64,000 nucleotides of DNA from Haladaptatus halobius. Its GTDB lineage: Archaea > Halobacteriota > Halobacteria > Halobacteriales > Haladaptataceae. The notes under the pieces are model-generated. The model did not search any database and was not told where the DNA came from. It saw only the letters and a list, made by a program, of their open reading frames with translations. Positions 44,262 through 53,184 of this stretch are shown here, piece by piece; the first letter of the stretch is position 1, and the number at the start of each line of letters is the position of its first letter. The stretch lies in NCBI RefSeq assembly GCF_020618475.1, contig NZ_CP085342.1:62001-126000 (forward strand), read 5' to 3'. A program made the position numbers and the translations under genes.

Positions 44262-45578
44262 TCATGCATATCCTAGGTCTCTGAGCTGTTGTTTTACCGG
44301 ATCAGCGACCTCGACGGTCTCGTTTGCAGTCTCACGAACATCAAGCGTATGTTGAAGTCCCTTGAGCGATTTTCGCGGGTCGGAAACGGCCGGTGAGCCG
44401 TCTTCTTGCCACCCATTTCGTGTTTTATAGCCATAGTATGAATCCGGGAGGGCAATACCAGTGAGTGGCGCATCATACGTCTCGATAAGCGAGTCGAGAT
44501 AGCCAGCCTTCCGCATCATTCGAATCCGCGGGGATCGAAGCCCCTCATATTCAACCAACCGTGGTTGGTCTGCGATCTCCCCCAGTAAATGCTGCCCTCG
44601 GGACGGAACATCCACGTCAGCGAATTCGAGAATCGTTCGATGGACGTCAAGAATACTTGTTGTCTTTAGACACCGACCGCTGCAATCGGGTCCCGAGACC
44701 ACGAGCGGAATATGAGCCAGCTCCGGATATACACCATGTAAATGCCGCCAACTACCGTGCTCGCCGAATAATTCTCCGTGATCACTCATCGTGATTATGT
44801 AGTCAAAATCCCGCTCAAGCTCGGCGAAAATCTGTCGATACTGGTCTGCAAGGTAATGAACCGCTTCGTCATATGCTCTGCGGATATGGTTTCTGTCTGG
44901 CTCATCATCGGTGAGCGTGGCAGCGACTTCGTTATAGGACGAGTCATCGATCGTCCCGGATGGCGGTGAGTATGGAGCATGAGTTTCCATGAGATTTACA
45001 AACAGAAATTCATCGTCTCCATATTCTGTTTCCTGCACCGTTTCAAGGAATTTGGCTGCACCATCGTCGGTTTGTTTCCCGAATCGATCCTTCGATCGTT
45101 TTATCATGCCTTGTTTGATTGAGGCTCGGATGCGGTATTGGCCAGCGAATGCCCGTCGTGCCACGTCCGTATATCGCTGTAATCCTGTGGTATCCTGATT
45201 GATTTCCAGGATCTCCTTCCACCCTTTCAAACTTTTACTGTTGACGTTTATTCGCCAGGTGCCTTCGAACGTGTCGAACCCTCTATCAAATCCAAACACA
45301 GGCGATACCATCAGATTCGCGCTAAATGCTCGTGTTGTATAGCCCGCTTGGTGAAGGCACTCTGCTATTGCTGGTTCTGGACAGTCAAAACCTTCTGATT
45401 TCGCATGGACGCCGAGCTCACTTGCATACTTTCCTGTGAACAATGATGCATGCGCAGGCATCGTCCATTTCGCAGTTGACCATGCGTGGTCGAATCGCTT
45501 GCCTGGTAGCCAATCGAATTCTGCATCAAAGGCATCTTTGCGGAGGGTATCTAAAACAACGAGGGCGACGTTAACCAT
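44262..45578 (-). CDS. alkaline-phosphatase/sulfatase-superfamily hydrolase, Thr nucleophile
   Basis: A cytoplasmic protein of about 438 residues with the sulfatase fold: MVNVALVVLDTLRKDAFDAE (Asp10, metal), AKWTMPAHASLFTGKYASEL, FVNLMETHAPYSPP, ITMSDHGELFGEHGSWRHLH (Asp/His metal ligands). Formylglycine sulfatases have C/S-x-P-x-R at the nucleophile; here it is Thr39-Met-Pro-Ala-His, so formylglycine is not possible and the Thr itself may act, as in phosphoethanolamine or lipoteichoic-type transferases. In haloarchaea such genes often accompany surface polysaccharide genes. Sulfatase, phosphodiesterase or transferase cannot be decided. Confidence 0.8.
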   Translation of the reverse strand: MVNVALVVLDTLRKDAFDAEFDWLPGKRFDHAWSTAKWTMPAHASLFTGKYASELGVHAKSEGFDCPEPAIAECLHQAGYTTRAFSANLMVSPVFGFDRGFDTFEGTWRINVNSKSLKGWKEILEINQDTTGLQRYTDVARRAFAGQYRIRASIKQGMIKRSKDRFGKQTDDGAAKFLETVQETEYGDDEFLFVNLMETHAPYSPPSGTIDDSSYNEVAATLTDDEPDRNHIRRAYDEAVHYLADQYRQIFAELERDFDYIITMSDHGELFGEHGSWRHLHGVYPELAHIPLVVSGPDCSGRCLKTTSILDVHRTILEFADVDVPSRGQHLLGEIADQPRLVEYEGLRSPRIRMMRKAGYLDSLIETYDAPLTGIALPDSYYGYKTRNGWQEDGSPAVSDPRKSLKGLQHTLDVRETANETVEVADPVKQQLRDLGYA

Positions 45579-45698
45579 CATTAGAATAAAGCCCTACGAG
45601 ATTGCTAATACTTCTACTTGCATTTTCAAGCAACGGTTGGTCCGTTTGGCTGCTTTTATATATTCAGGATTGTCTTCAACTAATCAGTGATTCGGATC

Positions 45699-47111
45699 TC
45701 ACAGATAGCCTAAATCACGAAGTCGCTCTTTTGATTCAGTAGATATTGAGGACGAGAAAGGATCACGCTCCGGCGGCTTCTGAGCTGTTTGACTCCTCAA
45801 TTCGGTCGCAAGCTCATCTTCGATTACTAACCCTTGACCGATGAGATCACGAGATTCTGTCTGATCATCGCTGATCTCGTATAGTTCCTGACTCCCATCG
45901 GATGCATGGATAAACTTGTACTCGTGTGTCCGAATCGCGCATAGTGAGCGACCGTAGTGAGAGATTTGTGCTGCGAGTGATCCGAACCGTTGTTCGAGGT
46001 CGTCAAGTGATGGCTGAGGTGCACTGTACTCGCTAATGATCTGCTCCCGAATCGGTGCGTTTGATCCGGGGTGAAATGAGTATCCCTGAAATTGACTTCG
46101 TGTGGATGGTGCCTTTATCCCGACTTCATCCAACAAGGTCGGTGCGAGATCAGACAACTGGATGAGTCGGTTTGTCGCCGTCCTGGCGGAAAACGCACCA
46201 CCAGTGATAACCAGGGGAATATGAAGCAACGTGTCATAGATGTTGTACTGATGTCCAAGAAATCCATGCTCCCCAATATTTTCCCCATGGTCGGCTGTAA
46301 TCACGAAAATTGTATCGTCCCAATCTCCACTCGTCTGTAGTTCATTTACTATCTTCTCAATATTCGCGTCAAGATATGTAATCTCACCCCGATACAATGC
46401 TCTCAAAACGTCAAACTCATCTTTCGAAATCGATGTCTCCCCAATGTCGTGTCGGCGGGGATCCTGCGGGATCTGCAATGCCTCTTCATAACTGTATTCT
46501 GCTGGCAGTTCATCTGTAACGTATTTTTCTGGTGGCGCGTATTCCAGATGCGCATCAATATAGTTAGCAAAGAGGAAGTAGGGACGAGAATCGTCCCGCG
46601 TAGCCATCCAGTCAGTGATCCATGTCGTTGTTTTTTCAGCTCGGGTATCTTTCTGGTCTCCTTGGCTCTCTTTCGAGAGAGTTCCCTGATCGGTTTCAGG
46701 CGCTTTAGCTATATTCCAGGCATGAAGAAAGGATTCGAATCCACTGTCAAACCTAAATTCTTCGCTCACCCAGGTGTTGTTCGAAATCCCAACTGTCTCG
46801 TACCCTGCTGCAGCGAACACATCCGCTACTGTGGTGAGTTCTGGGTTTAACCGTGGTTTTCGACCAGTGGTTTGATGCGTAGAGGGTTTAGTACCAGTAA
46901 ACAGACTCGCATGAGATGGGAGTGACCATGGTGCATCAGCAAATGCATTCTGATATTCTGTTCCCGTATCTGCAAGTCTGGCGATTGTCGGGGTTAATGT
47001 CTTCCTTGCGGGAACAGTCTCCTTCCCTCGTACAGTGTCAAGTACGAGAACGATAACGTTCTTTGGTGGGGAAGTGTGTGGAGAGCTTCGCCGAGGAACC
47101 AGATTCGCCAT
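45699..47111 (-). CDS. sulfatase-family hydrolase
   Basis: A 470-residue sulfatase-fold protein upstream of, and on the same strand as, the previous one. Motifs: NVIVLVLDTVRGKETVPARK (Asp25), DAPWSLPSHASLFTGTKPST with Ser63 at the nucleophile position, FANYIDAHLEYAPP and FVITADHGENIGEHGFLGHQ. Ser-type maturation to formylglycine usually needs S-x-P-S-R; here His replaces Arg. No signal peptide, so it probably acts inside the cell. Substrate unknown. Confidence 0.85.
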   Translation of the reverse strand: MANLVPRRSSPHTSPPKNVIVLVLDTVRGKETVPARKTLTPTIARLADTGTEYQNAFADAPWSLPSHASLFTGTKPSTHQTTGRKPRLNPELTTVADVFAAAGYETVGISNNTWVSEEFRFDSGFESFLHAWNIAKAPETDQGTLSKESQGDQKDTRAEKTTTWITDWMATRDDSRPYFLFANYIDAHLEYAPPEKYVTDELPAEYSYEEALQIPQDPRRHDIGETSISKDEFDVLRALYRGEITYLDANIEKIVNELQTSGDWDDTIFVITADHGENIGEHGFLGHQYNIYDTLLHIPLVITGGAFSARTATNRLIQLSDLAPTLLDEVGIKAPSTRSQFQGYSFHPGSNAPIREQIISEYSAPQPSLDDLEQRFGSLAAQISHYGRSLCAIRTHEYKFIHASDGSQELYEISDDQTESRDLIGQGLVIEDELATELRSQTAQKPPERDPFSSSISTESKERLRDLGYL

Positions 47112-47349
47112 ACTATATCACCCATGTGTCATTTTGGTGGCAACTTGCAAAATCAAGTTGGTTGCCAATGAAAGGGGTTTAAAAAATCGACAGCCAGTGC
47201 TCTCATTGTAATCATTTCGTCGCTCCTCAATCTTGTGCAGTCCATACCGACTATGACGTTCCTTCACAATCAACCATTTTATTTTTGACCTTCGAAAGGT
47301 CTGCCGAGTGACTCAAGTCGGATGCGGTCGAATAACTCAAAGATAATCA

Positions 47350-47529
47350 ATGACTGACAAGGAAGTCCAATGTCCTCGGTGTCGCTCTATGTCCGTGAGA
47401 AAACGGCATGACGGGCGTTGGGTCTGTTTCAATCTGTACTGTAAGGCGGTTTTTTATTCTGATAGGAGCAGGACCACGATCGACGGCCTCTACCCGAGAG
47501 ACGGTCCCGCAACGGAGAGAAATCAATGA
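47350..47529 (+). CDS. zinc-ribbon miniprotein, 59 aa
   Basis: MTDKEVQCPRCRSMSVRKRH with CPRC, then CFNLYC twenty-odd residues on, gives a four-Cys zinc ribbon. The C-terminal half is basic and unstructured (YSDRSRTTIDGLYPRDG). The stop overlaps the next start (ATGA), so the two miniproteins form a unit. Such CPxC proteins are numerous in haloarchaea; some affect swarming and biofilm. Confidence 0.65.
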   Translation: MTDKEVQCPRCRSMSVRKRHDGRWVCFNLYCKAVFYSDRSRTTIDGLYPRDGPATERNQ

Positions 47530-47669
47530 AAGAATTGCCATCATGCCCCAAATGCGGTGATCCCATCCACAAAGTGGTTTATGAGAGTCCAGAGTCCGAT
47601 GGATCCGGGGTACAGATAGAGCCATGTGGTTGTATCGTTTCCGAAGAGAAGTACACCGCGATCAAATAG
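47526..47669 (+). CDS. zinc-ribbon miniprotein, 47 aa
   Basis: MKELPSCPKCGDPIHKVVYE has CPKCG and later EPCGCIVS, four cysteines in the CPxCG...CxC layout of the HVO_2753-like miniprotein type. It overlaps the previous gene by four bases. Function unknown. Confidence 0.7.
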   Translation: MKELPSCPKCGDPIHKVVYESPESDGSGVQIEPCGCIVSEEKYTAIK

Positions 47670-47775
47670 CGAGAAATCAAAATCGAGCCTGTATGGCAGC
47701 CGGTTTACTCACAGTAGTTTGGAGTGGTTCAACTCCAATAGAGATGACCTCGGCTATAAATCCTTGTTGACGTTG

Positions 47776-48006
47776 TTAGAGTGGGTCGTCTTGTTGGCTC
47801 GCAGGATCCTGCTGATCATCAATAGCTCGAGTAAACAGATCATCATCCAGATCCTCTTCGGGGTCATCAGTTGTGTCATGGGATGAGATACCAAGTGAGA
47901 GGAGTTCTTCGATCGCTTGCTCGCGATTCAGGAAAGCATCCTGTTCGACAAGGCGGTCAATGTCGCTATCAATACGGTCGGACAGCGTCACCTCAAACGT
48001 AACCAT
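47776..48006 (-). CDS. ribbon-helix-helix protein (CopG/DUF7120-like)
   Basis: A 76-residue regulator-like protein: MVTFEVTLSDRIDSDIDRLV is the ribbon and first helix, FLNREQAIEELLSLGIS the second, followed by a very acidic tail (DDPEEDLDDDLF). This is the haloarchaeal variant I know as DUF7120. It could bind DNA as a dimer. The ATG is preferred over a TTG two codons upstream. Stands alone. Confidence 0.7.
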   Translation of the reverse strand: MVTFEVTLSDRIDSDIDRLVEQDAFLNREQAIEELLSLGISSHDTTDDPEEDLDDDLFTRAIDDQQDPASQQDDPL

Positions 48007-48169
48007 AGACAAAATCTATTCCTGAAAAGAGATTAACTCTTGGGCTAGAATAGCTCTCCCTAGTAATGCTGTTTTATCTCAGAGACTGCGGCTAGGTTGA
48101 TGATGTCGACCGTATCGGCGCCGCCCAGCAGTGCCGGCAGTGCAATAGATGACCTCTCTTTTCTGGCCG

Positions 48170-48829
48170 TCATTCAGCATTCTTACTAATCAATGTATTT
48201 TTCATGAGCTTTTCGTGGCCGCGCCGGAGGCGTTCAGAGACAGCTTGGTGTGAGATTCCGAGCTCGTCAGCGAGATCACTTGCATCAATCTCACGTGGCA
48301 CCGTGTAATACCCATGCTCATGGGCGAGTATGAGCATCTCTTGTTGCTCTGCAGTGAGGCCAAAGCGGCCGTGGCGGCCATCTTCTAATCGGTACAGATT
48401 CCGGATTGTAAGCGAGAGGCCGTGTTCCTGACAGTGTTCGTAGGTTCGCGAAAGCGCCGCCCGTTCCGGAACCACGATACGGAAGTGCCAGCTCTGCTCA
48501 GCGCCCCTTGCGGCAAGCACTGTCCCTTCTTCCTCAGTCAGGAGCCGGACAAGCATTTCAATCTGGTCGACCCACTCCATTCTGTAGAGCCGCTCGTCTT
48601 CGAGATCTACGAGTAATTCAATATATTCAATACTGGGATCCTCTGCAAGAACCGCTTCGGTCGCCTCATGATTCCCGTCGCTCACCCAGACGAAAGGCAT
48701 GAGGTGATCATCAGGGTGAGCAACAACACGTTCAATTTCAACGGTCAATCCGTCAATCGTACTCAACGTCTGACCAAGGGCGAATTCATCAGCGGGGATC
48801 TCGACCTCAGCAACCGTTCCAGTCGTCAT
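48170..48829 (-). CDS. Bat-like HTH transcriptional regulator
   Basis: A 219-residue DNA-binding protein of the bacterio-opsin activator type. The N-terminal about 155 residues are the helper beta-rich domain (AEVEIPADEFALGQTLSTID onward). The C-terminal HTH_10 domain has LTAEQQEMLILAHEHGYYTV, then PREIDASDLADELGISHQAV and SERLRRGHEKLMKN. No GAF or PAS sensor domain is fused. The start overlaps by four bases the stop of the small gene upstream. A paralogue follows 300 bases upstream on the same strand. Confidence 0.88.
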   Translation of the reverse strand: MTTGTVAEVEIPADEFALGQTLSTIDGLTVEIERVVAHPDDHLMPFVWVSDGNHEATEAVLAEDPSIEYIELLVDLEDERLYRMEWVDQIEMLVRLLTEEEGTVLAARGAEQSWHFRIVVPERAALSRTYEHCQEHGLSLTIRNLYRLEDGRHGRFGLTAEQQEMLILAHEHGYYTVPREIDASDLADELGISHQAVSERLRRGHEKLMKNTLISKNAE

Positions 48830-49035
48830 TGGTCAGTCGCTAATGGTTCGTCACGCTGTTCCCCTCCGTTTATCACCGCTCTCATGGGTAGATACTTGAG
48901 ATAGTCAAATACCTCATTCTGGTTAGTGTCGAACATGCGGTCAAAGACGCGCCTCACGAATGCACTGTGATTGTTATAGTGATCCCCTGCATATACAGCC
49001 GTCTCGGGTGGTTGAGGCTGATAGGCATTATTCAT
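48826..49035 (-). CDS. hypothetical 69-aa protein coupled to Bat-like gene
   Basis: MNNAYQPQPPETAVYAGDHY, then FVRRVFDRMFDTNQNEVFDY, and an acidic end. It overlaps the Bat-like gene by the ATGA mode of translational coupling, which is the main reason to accept it. No family recognised; it could be a small partner of the regulator. Confidence 0.5.
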   Translation of the reverse strand: MNNAYQPQPPETAVYAGDHYNNHSAFVRRVFDRMFDTNQNEVFDYLKYLPMRAVINGGEQRDEPLATDQ

Positions 49036-49157
49036 TCGCTGGCTCCGTTACTGTGTTCCGACAAATCCTCGCCCATTTTTTGGGACATTCTGCTATAAGC
49101 GGTTGATAGTATAGCATGACTACTCATGCTCTTATATGTATATCTAATCGGGTGCCC

Positions 49158-49805
49158 CTACTCTTTCGGCGTAATGAGGATCTTTGTAACCAGTTGGTCG
49201 ATTCCCCTTCGGAGTCGTTCTGAGGCAGCTTGACTGGAAATGTCAAGTGTGTTCGCCACCTCTTCCATCGTGGCGTCACGCGGGATGCGATAATAGCCCT
49301 GCTCGACAGCCGCGACAAGTGCGTCACGCTGCGCTGTTGTCAGTTCCCCCATCTCTTGTCGGGGTGAGCTTGGTTCATAGAGGTCGAGTAAGCGAAACGG
49401 ATGATTTTGCTCAGCTAAGTAATCCTGAAAGTCCTCGAACTGGTCTCTGGTGGCGAAGCGAATACGAAGACGCCAGTTACCGTTGTGGGTCTCGGCGTTG
49501 AGAATTGATCCTTCTGTGTCAATAAGTGCGTTAATGAACTGTTCCACAGCGTCACTCCATTCAACCTGATAGTACCCCTCCTCATTGAATTTCTCAGTCA
49601 TAACAATCGTATCGACCGTCGGATCGGCTTCGAGTGCTGCGTCGAAGGCGTCGAGATCATCACCTGCCACCCAGAGACAAGGCATCACCCAGACAGTACC
49701 GTGAGCAGCAATTCGTTCAGCTTTGACTGTTATATCTGGAGCTGCGTCAAGTGCGTGCCCAAGCGCAAATCCATCCGCCGGGATCGAAAACGTCGCAACG
49801 AACAT
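49158..49805 (-). CDS. Bat-like HTH transcriptional regulator, second copy
   Basis: A 215-residue paralogue of the regulator downstream. Beta-rich N-terminal domain (ATFSIPADGFALGHALDAAP), then HTH_10 with LTTAQRDALVAAVEQGYYRI, PRDATMEEVANTLDISSQAA and SERLRRGIDQLVTKI. The two share motif order and length. Tandem pairs of these regulators are common in haloarchaea. Target genes not visible. Confidence 0.88.
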   Translation of the reverse strand: MFVATFSIPADGFALGHALDAAPDITVKAERIAAHGTVWVMPCLWVAGDDLDAFDAALEADPTVDTIVMTEKFNEEGYYQVEWSDAVEQFINALIDTEGSILNAETHNGNWRLRIRFATRDQFEDFQDYLAEQNHPFRLLDLYEPSSPRQEMGELTTAQRDALVAAVEQGYYRIPRDATMEEVANTLDISSQAASERLRRGIDQLVTKILITPKE

Positions 49806-50041
49806 AGATTCAGTACGTACTGGAGATAGAAAACGAATCGCCCCCTTGAAAGGTGCCTACAGCTACCCACATCGTGAATAGACGATAATTACCGTTCTAC
49901 GCTCCCATGTGACTTATTACTGATGTTTTTGACCAGTAAGATTCTCTGAAGGTAGATAAACTAGCTGATGGATCTCGACGAGGCTGTTTGAGAGTGCTTA
50001 ATGCCAGAATAGGGATTAGACTGGCGAGCGAAGAGATATTT

Positions 50042-50422
50042 ATGCCACCTCTTTTGGAACATGAGCAACTCCCAGCTGGCTGGATACAAACGCCGATACG
50101 CGGGGGTGAAATGGGAGTCCACAATGACACTCTTGAGCTGACACTCGAAGCAGAGCAGATTTTTTCTCCCGACCACTGTGCTCCCTCCCAAAAGCAGAGA
50201 GATCAGTGGGAACTCAAACTTATCGATACCGCAGCAAATCAATTCACCACCTGTTATCTACTTGGGACAGTCTCCACAAAACGCCACGCAATTGAAGCGC
50301 TGCTCACCGCCATGGAGACCGTGAACCACTACGAAGGCACAGTATCAATTAGCCACCGCCGACGGATTGCTCTCTTCCGCGAACGAATTACAGACGAATG
50401 TCCTATTCATCCATCTAAATAG
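50042..50422 (+). CDS. hypothetical 126-aa protein
   Basis: Start at the ATG giving MPPLLEHEQLPAGWIQTPIR, with no strong ribosome site; the frame is open 18 codons upstream. Middle part LELTLEAEQIFSPDHCAPSQ, later ALLTAMETVNHYEGTVSISH. Probably one alpha/beta domain. No family recognised. Confidence 0.5.
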   Translation: MPPLLEHEQLPAGWIQTPIRGGEMGVHNDTLELTLEAEQIFSPDHCAPSQKQRDQWELKLIDTAANQFTTCYLLGTVSTKRHAIEALLTAMETVNHYEGTVSISHRRRIALFRERITDECPIHPSK

Positions 50423-50555
50423 GTCGCCGACCTAAATTTGCCATTTTCCCCATACAATAAGTCAGTTTGAGTGGCAAGGAGTTTTATTGTGTCTCCCACC
50501 GGTTGTGAACTAGCTCCACACCAAATCCGAAAGAGAGAGAGCACCCGAGGATACT

Positions 50556-50948
50556 ATGACATCCACCCAAGGAGAAACGTATCCCTTTGATGCGTTGAAT
50601 GAGAATACCTCGACCAGACTGTCAGAAGTAACAATTCAGGAGCTACTCAAAAATCCCCGGCAACGTGCGATTCTTAATTATCTACATGCCCACGACGGAC
50701 CGGTTGAGATTGAGGCGATAATTGAACAACTAACACTCCAGGAGAGTGACGCTTATCCGAGTGATACAACGACTGAACTCGCTGAGCAAGTCGCAATTGC
50801 GGTCTGGACAATTCATCTGCCAGCACTTGCAGAACACGACATCGTCAGGTACGATCGCCAAAGCGGAATGGTTCGGTGGTGGCGCAATGCTGGCCAACTC
50901 ACTACTCATCTTGAGGATCCTCCCGACTACACCCTTCAAGAGGAGTAA
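50556..50948 (+). CDS. DUF7344-type winged-helix protein, second locus
   Basis: A 130-residue protein related to that at 30266. LLKNPRQRAILNYLHAHDGP (first helices), IEAIIEQL and IHLPALAEHDIVRYDRQSGM (third helix, wing), then VRWWRN and a tail ending LQEE, the same last residues as the first protein. The 34 bases at the stop are shared with the other locus. A broken copy follows here too. Confidence 0.75.
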   Translation: MTSTQGETYPFDALNENTSTRLSEVTIQELLKNPRQRAILNYLHAHDGPVEIEAIIEQLTLQESDAYPSDTTTELAEQVAIAVWTIHLPALAEHDIVRYDRQSGMVRWWRNAGQLTTHLEDPPDYTLQEE

Positions 50949-50970
50949 CGTACCTCATATTGGTTCACAA
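50937..50970 (+). repeat. 34-bp dispersed repeat, copy 2
   Basis: Matches 30578-30611 at 31 of 34 bases. It covers the stop codon of the DUF7344 gene and 22 bases beyond. See copy 1. Confidence 0.7.
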
Positions 50971-51331
50971 GCTGAACCTATTGCTACAAGCCAAAGCCAA
51001 CGGAGAGAAATATTCGGGAGTCTCCTGTTTTCCCTCTCTTTCACCCGGTTCCTCACACGTTACATCTCCGTGAAAATGTCCCTCGTTTACACGTTTGGGC
51101 AACCAGTGATTCTCTATGCTCAACGACGACCCACCCTCTGCCGACGAAGATGTGGCACGACTCCGTCTTAAACTCCGCCATACCAACCTCTCTACCTTCG
51201 TAGAACACGGCTTTCTCACCTGGGATCACAACGAGAATCTCGTGAAGAAGGGCCCCCGATTCGACGCCGTCACCCCAGTGTCGGATCTCCCGAATAACCA
51301 CGGTGGCGAACTCCCCGATGAATATCTGTAG
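50971..51331 (+). pseudogene. DUF7344-like gene with frameshift
   Basis: Upstream frame reads SQSQRREIFGSLLFSLSF, like the first helix of the family. A different frame from 51116 gives MLNDDPPSADEDVARLRLKL, then NLSTFVEHGFLTWDHNENLV and VKKGPRFDAVTPVSDL, the third helix, wing and tail of the family. Join requires an indel near 51060-51110. The remaining 71-codon frame may still be translated. Confidence 0.45.
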
Positions 51332-51488
51332 CACGACACCAATTCGGTTGCTCAATCTCCGTGAATTGGAAGAACAGTGCTGGGTGCTGGTACACCCGGC
51401 GCATTTCGACATGCCAGAGGGCACCGTTCTTCCAGCAGACTTTAGGGTACTTCCGGATGAATTTACAGACACTCACACTGTAGCTTGA
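51318..51488 (+). CDS. hypothetical 56-aa protein
   Basis: MNICSTTPIRLLNLRELEEQ then WVLVHPAHFDMPEGTVLPAD. Overlaps the end of the preceding broken gene by 14 bases. The middle reads like real protein, but I do not recognise it and it may be a fragment. Confidence 0.35.
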   Translation: MNICSTTPIRLLNLRELEEQCWVLVHPAHFDMPEGTVLPADFRVLPDEFTDTHTVA

Positions 51489-51779
51489 TGAACTAGTTGA
51501 AAGTGAGCTGATCCGAATTATATAGACACAGTGCTCCGAGAATCCCCGCAATGGTGTGATATTCGCGGCCGGGTAGCGGAGGGGAAATGTTTGAGTTTTC
51601 TGGGCGGTAACGCTGTTTCCGCGCTTACGGACAATAATCTGGAACTTTCCTGAAACGGTTGATGAGCGCATGCTCACTGATCAGAGCACGGTCAGAAGTC
51701 AACTATTTAAAGTATACGTCAGCTTTTCTCGACTTTAAAGGCAACCAGATACTTAGAGTGCGAAGCCGTATTGCACTGC

Positions 51780-52664
51780 ATGAATATCCTTGTAACCGGT
51801 GGCGATGGATTTGTTGGTCGCAATCTGTGTCGTGAACTCGCAGACGACGGCCACGACCTCACGGTTCTCTCACGGACTCCTGACCCGTCAGTGTTACCCG
51901 ATGGAACCGAAACCGTCGCTGGCGATGTCATGGAATATGAGTCGATTGCAGATGCGTTCGCGGGGCAAGATGTCGTTGTCCATCTCGTTGCTCTGTCACC
52001 ACTCTTTCAACATCCCGACGAACCAAGCCAGGAGACAGTCCAAGTTGACGGGACGCGAAATACGGTACGAGCGGCCATCGAACACGATCTCGATTATCTT
52101 GTGCAGATGAGTTCTGTGGGGGTGGATCCGAGCGGCGAGACGGGGTACGTTCGGGGGAAAGCGTGGGCGGAGTGGGTCGCGCTCACTGCTGATATAGATA
52201 CGGTGATATTCCGTCCAAATATCATGTTCGGTGATGCTGACGAGTTCAGCAACTTGACCGAATTGGGAACGTTTCCTTATGTCACTCCTTTGCCCGATGG
52301 TGGCCAGACACCGTTTCAACCACTATGGGTTGGTGATACGGCAGCGATAATTGCAGATACTATTGGAGATGATAATTATCTGAATGGTATTTACGAGCTC
52401 GCTGGACCGGAAGAATTGACTCTCGCCGACACTACGCGGCGAATCCATCGATCGAAAGGACAGCCCGTCACGATCCTTCCACTTCCCATGAAATTCGTAG
52501 AGGCAGGATTACTGCTCGCTCATTTCATTCCCCAAGTTCCCTTCGGGATTGACCAAGCCCGATCGCTGAAGATGGATTTGACGTCCAGTCGTAACGATCT
52601 CGCCGTATTCGACCGCAATGAGAGCGATCTTCTGACGTTTGATGCGTATCTCGAACGATCCTAA
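51780..52664 (+). CDS. NAD(P)-binding atypical SDR / NDUFA9-like epimerase
   Basis: A 294-residue Rossmann-fold protein. MNILVTGGDGFVGRNLCREL holds the dinucleotide motif (T-G-G-x-G-F-V-G). Later motifs: VVVHLVALSPLF, LDYLVQMSSVGVDPSGETGY and a typical Y-x3-K (YVRGKAWAEW). The last 90 residues include GIYELAGPEELTLADTTRRI. This order fits the complex-I NDUFA9-like atypical short-chain dehydrogenase group, common in haloarchaea. Substrate unknown. The ATG is preferred to a TTG three codons upstream. Confidence 0.85.
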   Translation: MNILVTGGDGFVGRNLCRELADDGHDLTVLSRTPDPSVLPDGTETVAGDVMEYESIADAFAGQDVVVHLVALSPLFQHPDEPSQETVQVDGTRNTVRAAIEHDLDYLVQMSSVGVDPSGETGYVRGKAWAEWVALTADIDTVIFRPNIMFGDADEFSNLTELGTFPYVTPLPDGGQTPFQPLWVGDTAAIIADTIGDDNYLNGIYELAGPEELTLADTTRRIHRSKGQPVTILPLPMKFVEAGLLLAHFIPQVPFGIDQARSLKMDLTSSRNDLAVFDRNESDLLTFDAYLERS

Positions 52665-52747
52665 TTTGGGCGGACAACCTATCCTCTTCGATACGTAGAT
52701 ACCATCATTTTAGAATCATCAATTCTGATAAAAACCGGTTTTCACCG

Positions 52748-53020
52748 TTACTGTGCTCTATCAGCCCTATTCATGTACTTCCTTCTCGTAGCAAATCGAT
52801 CAACGGCTCCAGAAACATTCTTGGGTAAGAGGTGTCGCGAGTCACCATCCTGCCACTCTACCACCACCTGCCCTACCCCACGATACTGGTTTCCCACAAT
52901 GACCTTCGCAAACATCCCGAGCAATACACTCTCGGCAAACCGCTCGCCAACCGATTTTGACTTCTGGTCAAAGAGGAGAGCATCTTCAGCCCTATACGCA
53001 TCGTGCAGATCAGCTGCCAT
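52748..53020 (-). CDS. hypothetical 90-aa protein, probable N-terminal loss
   Basis: MAADLHDAYRAEDALLFDQK, then FAESVLLGMFAKVIVGNQYR and a C-terminal part ending YMNRADRAQ. Coding-like sequence (FANTIGGDESVHE) continues upstream of the Met in the same frame to a stop, without ATG, GTG or TTG, so the natural start seems lost. No family recognised. Confidence 0.45.
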   Translation of the reverse strand: MAADLHDAYRAEDALLFDQKSKSVGERFAESVLLGMFAKVIVGNQYRGVGQVVVEWQDGDSRHLLPKNVSGAVDRFATRRKYMNRADRAQ

Positions 53021-53184
53021 CTCATGGACACTCTCATCGCCCCCAATGGTATTCGCAAAATTAATCGTTTGATCTCAATGACTGGTGGAATTGCCATATA
53101 TTGGCCATGCGACGGTATCATTCTCCGTCGATGAGAACGGAGCCTACCAAGGTTCCCCTGTCGCAGGAGACCTTCAGCAGTATC

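Noticed and set aside
44561..45198. Plus-strand ORFs inside the sulfatase genes
   Set aside because: No family resemblance; the minus-strand genes have complete catalytic motifs.
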